The position numbers and the translations under genes are program-made. Shown here piece after piece: positions 8,410-15,315 of a DNA stretch of 21,129 bases. The stretch is from assembly GCA_904419095.1 (NCBI GenBank), contig CAJFQT010000012.1, positions 1 through 21,129 of the forward strand. Direction: 5' to 3'. The notes below the pieces were generated by a model, which was not told the origin of the DNA, made no database searches, and saw nothing but the letters and a program-made list of their open reading frames with translations. The DNA is from an uncultured Clostridia bacterium. GTDB lineage: Bacteria; Bacillota; Clostridia; TANB77; CAG-508. How positions within the stretch are numbered: the stretch's first letter is position 1; the number at the start of each line of letters is the position of its first letter.

Positions 8410-9090
8410 ATGAATAATGAATTAATTTTAGTAGTAGATGATGAAGCAAGAATGAGAAAATTAATTAAAGATTTTTTATCTGTCAAAGGATATTCAATAA
8501 TTGAAGCAGAAGACGGAGAAAAAGCTTTAGAAATTTTTGCAGAAAATTCATCAAAAATTAGTTTAATTTTATTAGACGTAATGATGCCAAAATTAGATGG
8601 ATGGTCAGTACTTAGACAAATTAGGCAAGAATCTAAAGTACCTATTATTATGCTTACAGCAAGAGGAGAAGAACAAGATGAACTTTTTGGTTTTGAATTA
8701 GGTGTTGATGAATATATTTCTAAACCATTTAGTCCTAAAATCTTAGCTGCCAGAGTTGAAGCTATTTTAAAAAGAACAGGAGGAGATAAAAAAGAAATTA
8801 AAGACTGTGGAGGAATAGAAATAGATAAAGATGGTAGAACAGTAAGTGTAGACGGAAAACAAATTGAATTAAGTTTAAGAGAATATGAATTATTAGTTTA
8901 CTTAGTAGAAAATAAAAATATTGCTTTATCAAGAGATAAAATATTGAATAATGTTTGGAATTATGATTATTATGGAGATTCAAGAACTATAGATAGTCAT
9001 ATAAAGAAAATAAGGCATAAACTAGGAAAAAAGGGAAAATATATAAAAACCATCAGAGGAGTTGGATATAAATTCGAAGTTCCAGAATAA
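8410..9090 (+). CDS. OmpR/PhoB-family response regulator
   Basis: This is a DNA-binding response regulator of 226 residues, the standard length. The receiver domain (about 1-122) has the acidic pair Asp10-Asp11, the phospho-acceptor Asp56 in LILLDVMMP, Thr83 in MLTARG and Lys105 in YISKPFSP. The C-terminal winged helix (about 130-226) shows the conserved LSLREYELLVYL, DSRTIDSHIKKIRHKL and IRGVGYKFE. ATG 8410 follows GAAAGGTG at the usual distance; an overlapping ATG at 8406 is out of frame. The kinase gene follows 149 nt downstream on the same strand, so the two form a cognate pair. The regulated genes cannot be inferred. Close relatives by layout include PhoP, ResD and WalR, and I cannot choose between them. 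Confidence 0.93.
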   Translation: MNNELILVVDDEARMRKLIKDFLSVKGYSIIEAEDGEKALEIFAENSSKISLILLDVMMPKLDGWSVLRQIRQESKVPIIMLTARGEEQDELFGFELGVDEYISKPFSPKILAARVEAILKRTGGDKKEIKDCGGIEIDKDGRTVSVDGKQIELSLREYELLVYLVENKNIALSRDKILNNVWNYDYYGDSRTIDSHIKKIRHKLGKKGKYIKTIRGVGYKFEVPE

Positions 9091-9239
9091 AATTAAACTT
9101 TAGATAAATAAATAAGTTCTATAAGTTTAAAAATAAACTAAAAAATATTTTAAGAAATATATATAATTTACCAAAAGTAGACAATAACTCATAAAAAATA
9201 AAATTATTTAAATTATTATGATAAAAGGAATGTATTTAT

Positions 9240-10760
9240 ATGAGTTTAAGGAATAAATTTGAAGAATTAAAAAAGTATGCAAAATCTGTAAAAGTAAGAC
9301 TATTTATTACGCTAAGTTTAACAATTTTAATTATTATAATTTTCTTAATTGGAGTAAACAGTTTTGCTTTAGAGAAATTTTATCTTTACAGTAAAGAAAA
9401 TACTTTGGAAGATGTATATGACCAATTAAATGAATATTATAATGGAAATAACCATGAATTAGATTTAGAAAAAGAAATGGAAAGAATAGCAATAAAAAAT
9501 AATTTTGAAATATTAATAAAAGATAACGATAATATGACAATATATAGCTCAAATGCAGACTTTTACTATGTAATTGATGCTATCATGGGAACAAGTTCTA
9601 GCCAAACTAGAGAAACACTTGAGTCAAATAATAGTTTCAACATTAGATTACAAAAAGATTTCAAAAATGGATTGAATTATATAATGCTATCAGGAGCTTT
9701 AGACAATGGATATCAAGTATTTATAAGAGTACCAGTCACATCTATTCAAGATAGTGTAACAATATCAAACAACTTTTTACTATTAATGGCAGGATTTACA
9801 ATTCTAGTTTCAGCAGTTGTAGTATCATTTATTTCAAAAAAATTTACAGAACCAATACTAGAATTAAATAAAATAGCTAAAAAAATGTCTAATCTAGATT
9901 TTAGTCATAAATATCAGGTCACAAACGTAGATGATGAAATAAACAATTTAGGAAAAAGTATAAATACAATGTCAGATAAACTAGAAAGCACAATTAAACA
10001 ATTAAGAAATACAAATATAGAGCTAGAAAAAGATATAGAAGAAAAATCTAAAATAGATGAAATGAGAAAATCATTTATATCTGACGTATCTCATGAATTA
10101 AAGACACCAATTGCTTTAATACAAGGATATAGCGAAGGACTTTTAGAAAATGTAAATACAGATGATGAAAGTAGGAAGTTTTATGCAGAAGTAATTTTGG
10201 ATGAAGCAAATAAAATGAACAGATTGGTACAACAATTATTAGAATTAATGAAACTTGAATATGGAAAAAGAGAATTTAATAATACAAGCTTTGATATTGT
10301 AGAATTAGAAAAGGAAGTAATTAGAAAATCACAAGTAATGCTTGATGAAAAAGAAGTAAAAGTTGAATTAACAGGTTTGGATACATTAAAAGTATTTGCT
10401 GACGATTTTTATATTGAACAAATCATAACAAACTATTTAACAAATGCAATAAAAAATGTGAAAGAAAAGAATAATCAAAAAATTATAAGAATAAATAATA
10501 GTATAAATGAAGCAAATGGTAAATCTAGAATAGAAATTTTTAATACAGGTGATAATATTTCAGAAGAAGATTTATCTAGAATTTGGAATCGTTTTTATAA
10601 GGTTGATAAATCTAGAAATAGACAAGCAGGTGGTACTGGTATAGGATTAGCTTTTGTTAAAGCAATTATGACGAATTATGATAATGATTATGGTGTTATA
10701 AATTGTGAAGATGGAGTTATATTCTATATTGAACTTGATAATGTTGAAGTAAAAAAATAG
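9240..10760 (+). CDS. Membrane sensor histidine kinase with HAMP domain
   Basis: The partner kinase has 506 residues. TM1 spans about residues 21-43, an extracytoplasmic sensing region follows (44-175), then TM2 (177-199), and a HAMP linker from about 200 to 252 (KKFTEPILELNKIAKKM). A short coiled coil leads to the HisKA domain. The phosphorylated histidine is His285 in SDVSHELKTPIALIQGY. The ATPase domain has the N box (YLTNAIKN), a G1-type IEIFNTGDNI, the F box (RIWNRFYKVDKS) and GGTGIGLAFVKAI. All catalytic boxes are present. ATG 9240 is preceded by AAAAGGA. The gene ends just before a perfect hairpin terminator. The ligand of the extracellular domain is not recognisable; it has no obvious PAS or Cache signature. 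Confidence 0.93.
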   Translation: MSLRNKFEELKKYAKSVKVRLFITLSLTILIIIIFLIGVNSFALEKFYLYSKENTLEDVYDQLNEYYNGNNHELDLEKEMERIAIKNNFEILIKDNDNMTIYSSNADFYYVIDAIMGTSSSQTRETLESNNSFNIRLQKDFKNGLNYIMLSGALDNGYQVFIRVPVTSIQDSVTISNNFLLLMAGFTILVSAVVVSFISKKFTEPILELNKIAKKMSNLDFSHKYQVTNVDDEINNLGKSINTMSDKLESTIKQLRNTNIELEKDIEEKSKIDEMRKSFISDVSHELKTPIALIQGYSEGLLENVNTDDESRKFYAEVILDEANKMNRLVQQLLELMKLEYGKREFNNTSFDIVELEKEVIRKSQVMLDEKEVKVELTGLDTLKVFADDFYIEQIITNYLTNAIKNVKEKNNQKIIRINNSINEANGKSRIEIFNTGDNISEEDLSRIWNRFYKVDKSRNRQAGGTGIGLAFVKAIMTNYDNDYGVINCEDGVIFYIELDNVEVKK

Positions 10761-10799
10761 ACTGGTTTTAGAAGAAATATAATTAAATTAGTTTAAATA

Positions 10800-10848
10800 A
10801 AATATCAAATATTTACTTTCATATTTAGTAAATATTTGATATTTTTTT
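10800..10848. terminator. Bidirectional terminator between convergent genes
   Basis: An 18-bp perfect stem (10800-10817 with 10827-10844) encloses a 9-nt loop and ends in T7 (10842-10848). On the minus strand the upstream A-rich side provides a shorter T run, so it can also end the convergent gene that stops at 10862. Confidence 0.85.
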
Positions 10849-10861
10849 CAAGCAAGGATTT

Positions 10862-11065
10862 TTACAATCTTGATAATAAGAATATAGCGTCTAATAATGT
10901 TAAGGAAGCTATAATAAAAGCTATTACAAGATATATAAATGGTAATCCTGAATTAATGGAAGTCACAATAGTTACAAGCAGAAAAACTAGTAAAAAAGAC
11001 AAAAGTGCAATTAATATCTTTAACCGCCTTTTTAATTTCTTTAAAGTTTCATCTTTTCCTTGCAT
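10862..11065 (-). CDS. Small two-helix membrane protein of unknown function
   Basis: This 67-residue protein starts at ATG 11065-11063 with AAGGAGG at 11080-11074 (8-nt spacer), and a promoter lies just upstream. The N-terminus is short and basic (MQGKDETLKKLKRRLK). Two hydrophobic helices follow, near residues 16-37 and 41-65, separated by a short polar turn (INSGLP). The protein ends in SRL. The clean promoter, ribosome binding site and terminator show that this frame is the gene and the overlapping plus-strand frame is not. I recognise no family. It sits alone between the sensor kinase and the recombinase remnant and faces the kinase. Confidence 0.75.
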   Translation of the reverse strand: MQGKDETLKKLKRRLKILIALLSFLLVFLLVTIVTSINSGLPFIYLVIAFIIASLTLLDAIFLLSRL

Positions 11066-11097
11066 ATAAACTTCCTCCTTATGATTTTTATACTAAT

Positions 11098-11126
11098 ATT
11101 GTACCAAATTTCTAGCGAAAAGTCAA
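11098..11126 (-). promoter_or_regulatory. Sigma-A promoter of the small membrane protein
   Basis: The minus strand carries TTGACT (11126-11121), a 17-bp spacer and TACAAT (11103-11098), one of the best vegetative promoter matches in the window, ending 33 bp before the start codon. Confidence 0.75.
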
Positions 11127-11151
11127 TTTATGTAAATATTTAAAAACTAGA

Positions 11152-11285
11152 AAAAGCATATGAAATATGTTAAAATGTTTGCGACCAAACAAAACAAATT
11201 AACTATCCATATGCTTTTGTTAATAATAACATTTTTTATCAAAAAAGAAAAGTATATTTTAAAAAATCTTTTGTTTTAGTTTGGT
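11152..11285. repeat. Two interleaved inverted repeats next to a recombinase remnant
   Basis: AAAAGCATATG (11152-11162) recurs as its exact complement CATATGCTTTT (11208-11218). ACCAAACAAAACAAA (11184-11198) recurs inverted, with one extra base, at 11270-11285. The pairs interlock (a, b, a', b'), so they cannot form one simple hairpin. They occupy the gap between the small membrane protein and the recombinase fragment. Confidence 0.5.
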
Positions 11286-11301
11286 TAGAAAGAGGAATTA
11301 T

Positions 11302-11628
11302 ATGAATTTAAAAAAATTTTTAAGACCCATGCCAATAAGCAAAAGAGAGAAAATCCAAAAAGTTATTGATACCTTAACTATGGGAGGAAGAAGTAAAAAA
11401 ACTATTGAAAATTATGTATGTGCTATTAACAGATTTTTAAACTATTTTGAAAATAAAGATATTTCAAAACTTAATGAATCTGATGTAATAGAATATATTA
11501 AAAACAATTATTTAAATAAGCAATGTGCAACAAATACTTACAATATGAATATTATTGTTTTGGGAATTTGTAGAAATTTGAGTGAGAATAGTAGGATTTG
11601 TAATACTGAATGTCGAATTTTGCGATGA
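11302..11628 (+). pseudogene. Tyrosine recombinase/integrase, N-terminal fragment
   Basis: ATG 11302 follows AGAGGA; an upstream in-frame TTG at 11281 lacks its own site. The ~108 residues contain a phage-integrase SAM-like core-binding domain: SKREKIQKVIDTLTMGGRSKKTIENY, then INRFLNYF, DISKLNESDVIEYI and a helix ending CATNTYNMNIIV. This half normally grips the recombination site. The catalytic domain (Arg...His-x-x-Arg...Tyr) is absent, and no frame downstream restores it before the sortase promoter at 11636. The last ~20 residues look like unrelated read-through. It is most likely a decayed integrase left from a mobile element. A stand-alone DNA-binding protein is possible but less likely. 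Confidence 0.65.
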
Positions 11629-11635
11629 AAAATTC

Positions 11636-11664
11636 TTTACAAATAGAATTTTTTGTGCTATATT
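11636..11664 (+). promoter_or_regulatory. Sigma-A promoter of the sortase-adhesin genes
   Basis: TTTACA (11636-11641), a 17-bp spacer and TATATT (11659-11664), with TG one base upstream. The leader to the sortase start at 11766 is about 95 nt. Confidence 0.55.
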
Positions 11665-11675
11665 TTTTACATAGA

Positions 11676-11724
11676 GATTTAACTCAAAAAAGTTTTAATC
11701 TTAAAGAATTTTTTCGAAAAAATT
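11676..11724 (+). promoter_or_regulatory. Hairpin and perfect palindrome in the sortase leader
   Basis: A small hairpin pairs 11676-11684 with 11691-11700. It is followed by the 18-bp perfect palindrome AATTTTTTCGAAAAAATT at 11707-11724. There is no T run after it, so it looks more like an operator or leader structure than a terminator. Confidence 0.4.
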
Positions 11725-11765
11725 TAAATCCCAAAAAATTAAAAAAATAATGGCAGGTGATGTGT

Positions 11766-12396
11766 ATGCATATTTTTTTATACTAAAAGATATGTAAATA
11801 CTATCAGTTTAATTCTTTCTATTCTTATATTTGGTATTCTAACTTTTATTACAGAATTTGATTTCAAAAAATCCCCTATCTTTGAAATATATTCACAAAA
11901 CATAATAGATGTAGAAATGAACTCTGGTAGTATAAAGAGAGAAACAGAAGAAGAAAATAAATCAACAAAAGAAAGTCTATATCAAAATAACACAAACAAT
12001 GCAAAAGAGAAAACTGGTTCAGAATGGAAATTAAGTATACCAGCAATTTCATTGGAAGCAACAATTGCAGAAGGAACAGAAAAAGAAACTATGGACTTAT
12101 ATATTGGACATTTTTCGGAAACGAGTAAGACTAATGGAAATATAGGGCTAGCAGGTCATAACAGAGGATATAATGTAAACTATTTTTCAAACTTAAAAAA
12201 ATTAAAAAAAGATGATGAAATTGTATATCAATATAAGGATTTCATAGAAACATATGTAGTACAAACTAATGTTATAATAAAAGACACAGACTGGACATAC
12301 TTAGAGCCAACAGAAAATAATACAATTACATTAATTACTTGCGTAGAAAATGAACCAGAATATAGAAGATGTGTATATGGAATTAAGAAAGAATAA
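11766..12396 (+). CDS. Sortase (class D-like), N-terminus frameshifted at a T7 tract
   Basis: Sortases are membrane-anchored cysteine transpeptidases that cut LPxTG-type signals and attach the protein to peptidoglycan or to another subunit. The core shows AGHNRG (His codon 12157), LITCVENEPEYRRCVYG (Cys codon 12340) and the Arg at 12364-12369. ATG 11766 with AGGTGA at 11755-11760 is the best start, but it meets a stop after six codons. One T fewer in the T7 run at 11774-11780 joins it to the frame that encodes a hydrophobic anchor (YVNTISLILSILIFGILTFI) and the sortase core, giving 209 residues. That is the normal length. No ATG, GTG or TTG is available in the core frame before ATG 11917, which would give 159 residues without the membrane anchor. 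The adhesin gene follows after 54 nt. The class is uncertain. Confidence 0.8.
11774..11780 (+). repeat. T7 homopolymer at the sortase frameshift
   Basis: Seven T residues lie 8 nt after the start of the ATG at 11766. With six T the start codon is in frame with the anchor and catalytic core; with seven it is not. Confidence 0.75.
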
Positions 12397-12450
12397 TTTC
12401 TTAGTTCCATATTAAATATATATAATTTAATTAAAAATAGGAGGGTAAAT

Positions 12451-13755
12451 TTGAAAAAATTTTTGAAAATAAGTTTAATAGTAATTAGTATTATAATATT
12501 AAATATGTTATTAATTATAAATTCAGTGAATGCAGTAAATTTAGGAAAAATAAATATAACTTCAGGAGGAGATTGCGGAAGATTATTAAAATATAGAGGA
12601 ATAGAAGTAATAGTATATTACGCACAATATGAGTCAAAGGGAGTAATATATCCAGCATATTGTTTAGATAAAACAAAACAAGGAGTAACAGATAATATAC
12701 AATATTCAGTTTCAGTGAATGAATCAATAAAAGATGTTGGGCTATGGAGATATATCATAAATGGTTATCCATATAAGACGATAGAAGAATTAGGATGTGC
12801 AAACAAAGAAGAAGCATTTACAGCAACAAAACAAGCAATATATTGCTATATACACGGAAACAACCCAGCAGACTATGAACCAATAGGAGAAGCGGGACAA
12901 AGAACACTAAATGCATTAAAAATGATTGTAAATAATGCAAATAATTCTACAGAAAATATTATATCAAATAAAATAACAATTGAAAAATTAGATACTAGTT
13001 TTAAGCAAGATTCAAAAGAACCTGAGTACATATCAAAAAGTTATAAAATATCATCATTAGGAGAAATAGAAAATTATAAAATTACATTAGAAAAAAATAA
13101 TAATGAATTAATAGAAGGAATGAAAATAACAGATTCAAATAATAAAATAAAAAATGAATTTAATCCTAATGAAAACTTTAAGATATTAATTCCAATAAAA
13201 TATTTAAATCAAAAAGGAGACTTTAAAATTCATATACAAACAAGAGTTAAAACAAAACCAGTGCTTTATGGAATGGCAGAAACATCAGGATATCAAGATT
13301 ATGCGCTAACAGCTGCAACTTATGAAGATAGTATAGAAGACATCACAGATGAATATTCAGAAAATGAAACAAAAATAAAAATCATAAAATATGACAAAGA
13401 AACAAAAGAAACTTTAAGCAATGTAGAATTTCAATTATTAAATAGTAATCAAGAAATTATATTTGCCAATTTGCTTACAGACGAAAATGGAGAAATATTA
13501 ATAGAACACTTATTGCCAGGAACATATTATTTAAAAGAAACAAGAGCTTTAGATAAATATGTTGAAAATAATGAATTAATTAAAGTAGATGTTGGATATA
13601 ATGAGACTGTTACAGTAAAAGTAAATAATTTACAAGAAGATGAGCCAGAAGAAGAAATACCACCAGAAAAAGAAATTTCTAATTCAGTAATAGAAAAAGA
13701 TGTTGAAAAAGAAGCAAAAGAGGAAGTTAAAAAGTTGCCTGTAACAGGTATGTAA
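12451..13755 (+). CDS. Secreted thioester-domain/CnaB adhesin ending at LPVTG
   Basis: TTG 12451 follows AGGAGGG (12439-12445). The 434-residue product has a signal peptide (basic start, hydrophobic 8-27, likely cleavage after VNA near 28). A thioester domain follows: YCL with Cys71 and TKQAIY with Gln128 match the family motifs for an internal Cys-Gln thioester that can bind host amines covalently. A linker region leads to a SpaA/CnaB-like domain at about 308-395 (KIIKYDKETKETLSNVEFQL, PGTYYLKETRA), probably with an intramolecular isopeptide bond. A Pro/Glu/Lys-rich stretch comes next, then LPVTG at 429-433 and one Met. The hydrophobic segment and basic tail of a normal sorting signal are missing, and no frame after the stop supplies them. 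It is presumably the substrate of the upstream sortase; anchoring of the present form is doubtful. Confidence 0.85.
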   Translation: MKKFLKISLIVISIIILNMLLIINSVNAVNLGKINITSGGDCGRLLKYRGIEVIVYYAQYESKGVIYPAYCLDKTKQGVTDNIQYSVSVNESIKDVGLWRYIINGYPYKTIEELGCANKEEAFTATKQAIYCYIHGNNPADYEPIGEAGQRTLNALKMIVNNANNSTENIISNKITIEKLDTSFKQDSKEPEYISKSYKISSLGEIENYKITLEKNNNELIEGMKITDSNNKIKNEFNPNENFKILIPIKYLNQKGDFKIHIQTRVKTKPVLYGMAETSGYQDYALTAATYEDSIEDITDEYSENETKIKIIKYDKETKETLSNVEFQLLNSNQEIIFANLLTDENGEILIEHLLPGTYYLKETRALDKYVENNELIKVDVGYNETVTVKVNNLQEDEPEEEIPPEKEISNSVIEKDVEKEAKEEVKKLPVTGM

Positions 13756-13780
13756 CTAATAAATAGTATAAAATATAACT

Positions 13781-13819
13781 AAAAATTAATGTATTGTAAT
13801 TTAAATACATTAATTTTTT
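13781..13819 (+). terminator. Rho-independent terminator after the adhesin gene
   Basis: A 15-bp perfect stem (13781-13795 with 13804-13818) with an 8-nt loop, ending in T6, begins 25 nt after the adhesin stop codon. Confidence 0.8.
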
Positions 13820-13876
13820 AATTATAGTAAAATTAGTTTTAATATTATGAAATTATTTTAAAATATAAAAAAATAA

Positions 13877-13905
13877 TTGAAAAAAAGAAAAAATATAGAT
13901 ATAAT
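13877..13905 (+). promoter_or_regulatory. Sigma-A promoter of the transporter/WG-repeat operon
   Basis: TTGAAA (13877-13882), a 17-bp spacer and a perfect TATAAT (13900-13905). The next start codon is at 13961, preceded by GAGGAAGG. Confidence 0.6.
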
Positions 13906-13960
13906 AACTAATATAAAAATGGTTAAAATAAAAACAATAAACAAGAGGAAGGATTTATAA

Positions 13961-15292
13961 ATGTTAGGACAAATTTTTATATTAGTATTACTAATTTTAT
14001 TAAATGCATTTTTTGCAGCAAGTGAAATTGCATACATATCACTAAATGATGCAAAAATAGAAAAAAAGGCGAAAGAAGGAGACAAAAAGGCAAAACAAAT
14101 TGAAAAAATGTTAAAAACTCCAAGCAAATTTTTAGCAACAATTCAAATAGGAATAACATTAGCAGGATTTCTATCAAGTGCATTTGCTTCTGATACATTC
14201 GCTGACATGTTAGCACCAATATTCTATAATTGGATACCAGCAATAAGCTTAGGAGCATGGAAAGGTATTGCCATAGTAATAATTACAATAATTCTTTCAT
14301 TCTTCACATTAATTTTTGGAGAATTAGTACCAAAAAGAATCGGAATGAAAAACTCAGAGAAAGTAGCATATTTTTCAATAGGCATAATAAGAGCAATATC
14401 AATAATAGCAGCACCATTTGTAAAATTACTAACAATTGTAACAAATGGAATTTCAAAATTATTTGGAATAGGTGAAAATGAGGAAGAAACAGTAACAGAA
14501 GAAGAAATAAAAATGATGCTTGACCAAGGTAGAGAAAAAGGAACAATAGAAGACGGAGAAAAAGAATTAATAAACAATGTTTTTGAATTTAATGACATAA
14601 CAGCATCTGAGATAATGACACACAGAAAAGATATTTTTGCAGTAGATAAAAATATTAAGCTACAAGAATTATTAGAAGAAATATCAGATGAAGAATATAG
14701 ATATAGTAGAATACCAGTATATGATGAAACAATAGATGAAATTCAAGGAATTTTATATGTCAAAGATATCCTAAAAAACATGAATAAAAAGAATTTCAAA
14801 GTAAAAAATATAATGAAAGAAGCTTACTATGTGCCACAAAATAAAGTAATAGATGAAGTATTCAAAGAAATGCAAAAGAAAAAAGTTCAAATGGCAATTG
14901 TTTTAGACGAATATGGAGGAACAGCAGGATTAATAACAATGGAAGATATAATAGAAGAGCTAGTTGGAGATATATATGACGAATACGATGAAGTTGAAGA
15001 AGAATATGTAAAAATAGATGAAGACACATATATATTAAGCGGAAGTATGACAATTTATGATGTGAATAAATTACTAAATGCAAATATACCAGAAGGAGAT
15101 TATGACACATTATCAGGATTTCTTCAAGAAGAATTAGGAAGAATTCCAGATAGTGAAGAGATGCCAACAATAGAAACAGAAGAAGTAACATATAAAATAG
15201 AAGAATATGAAGACAGAAGAATTTTAAAAGTAAAAGCATGCAAAAATCATCCTAAAGAAACAGAAGGAGAAATAAAAGAAAGAGAAGAATAA
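13961..15292 (+). CDS. CorC/HlyC-family (CNNM) membrane transporter with CBS pair
   Basis: The 443-residue protein has the full architecture of the hemolysin-C/CorB-type family. Members are linked to Mg2+ efflux or homeostasis, for example B. subtilis MpfA. The DUF21 membrane domain spans about residues 1-190. It opens with a helix (3-20) containing NAFFAASEIAY and includes a further strongly hydrophobic helix near 102-120 ending in the conserved GELVPKR. Two CBS motifs follow at about 215-335 (ASEIMTHRKDIF, YSRIPVYDE, IQGILYVKD, VQMAIVLDEYGGTAGLITMED). The CorC_HlyC domain (about 345-430) closes the protein with YILSGSMTIYDVNKLL and YDTLSGFLQEELG. ATG 13961 has a good ribosome binding site. 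The next gene starts 23 nt after the stop, so the two are cotranscribed. The transported ion is inferred from the family, not seen. Confidence 0.93.
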   Translation: MLGQIFILVLLILLNAFFAASEIAYISLNDAKIEKKAKEGDKKAKQIEKMLKTPSKFLATIQIGITLAGFLSSAFASDTFADMLAPIFYNWIPAISLGAWKGIAIVIITIILSFFTLIFGELVPKRIGMKNSEKVAYFSIGIIRAISIIAAPFVKLLTIVTNGISKLFGIGENEEETVTEEEIKMMLDQGREKGTIEDGEKELINNVFEFNDITASEIMTHRKDIFAVDKNIKLQELLEEISDEEYRYSRIPVYDETIDEIQGILYVKDILKNMNKKNFKVKNIMKEAYYVPQNKVIDEVFKEMQKKKVQMAIVLDEYGGTAGLITMEDIIEELVGDIYDEYDEVEEEYVKIDEDTYILSGSMTIYDVNKLLNANIPEGDYDTLSGFLQEELGRIPDSEEMPTIETEEVTYKIEEYEDRRILKVKACKNHPKETEGEIKEREE

Positions 15293-15315
15293 ATACAATA
15301 TTTTGGAGGAAAAAT

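Noticed and set aside
10836..11069. Plus-strand 77-codon frame
   Set aside because: It overlaps the terminator and runs opposite the small membrane protein, which has its own promoter and AAGGAGG site; the plus frame has neither.
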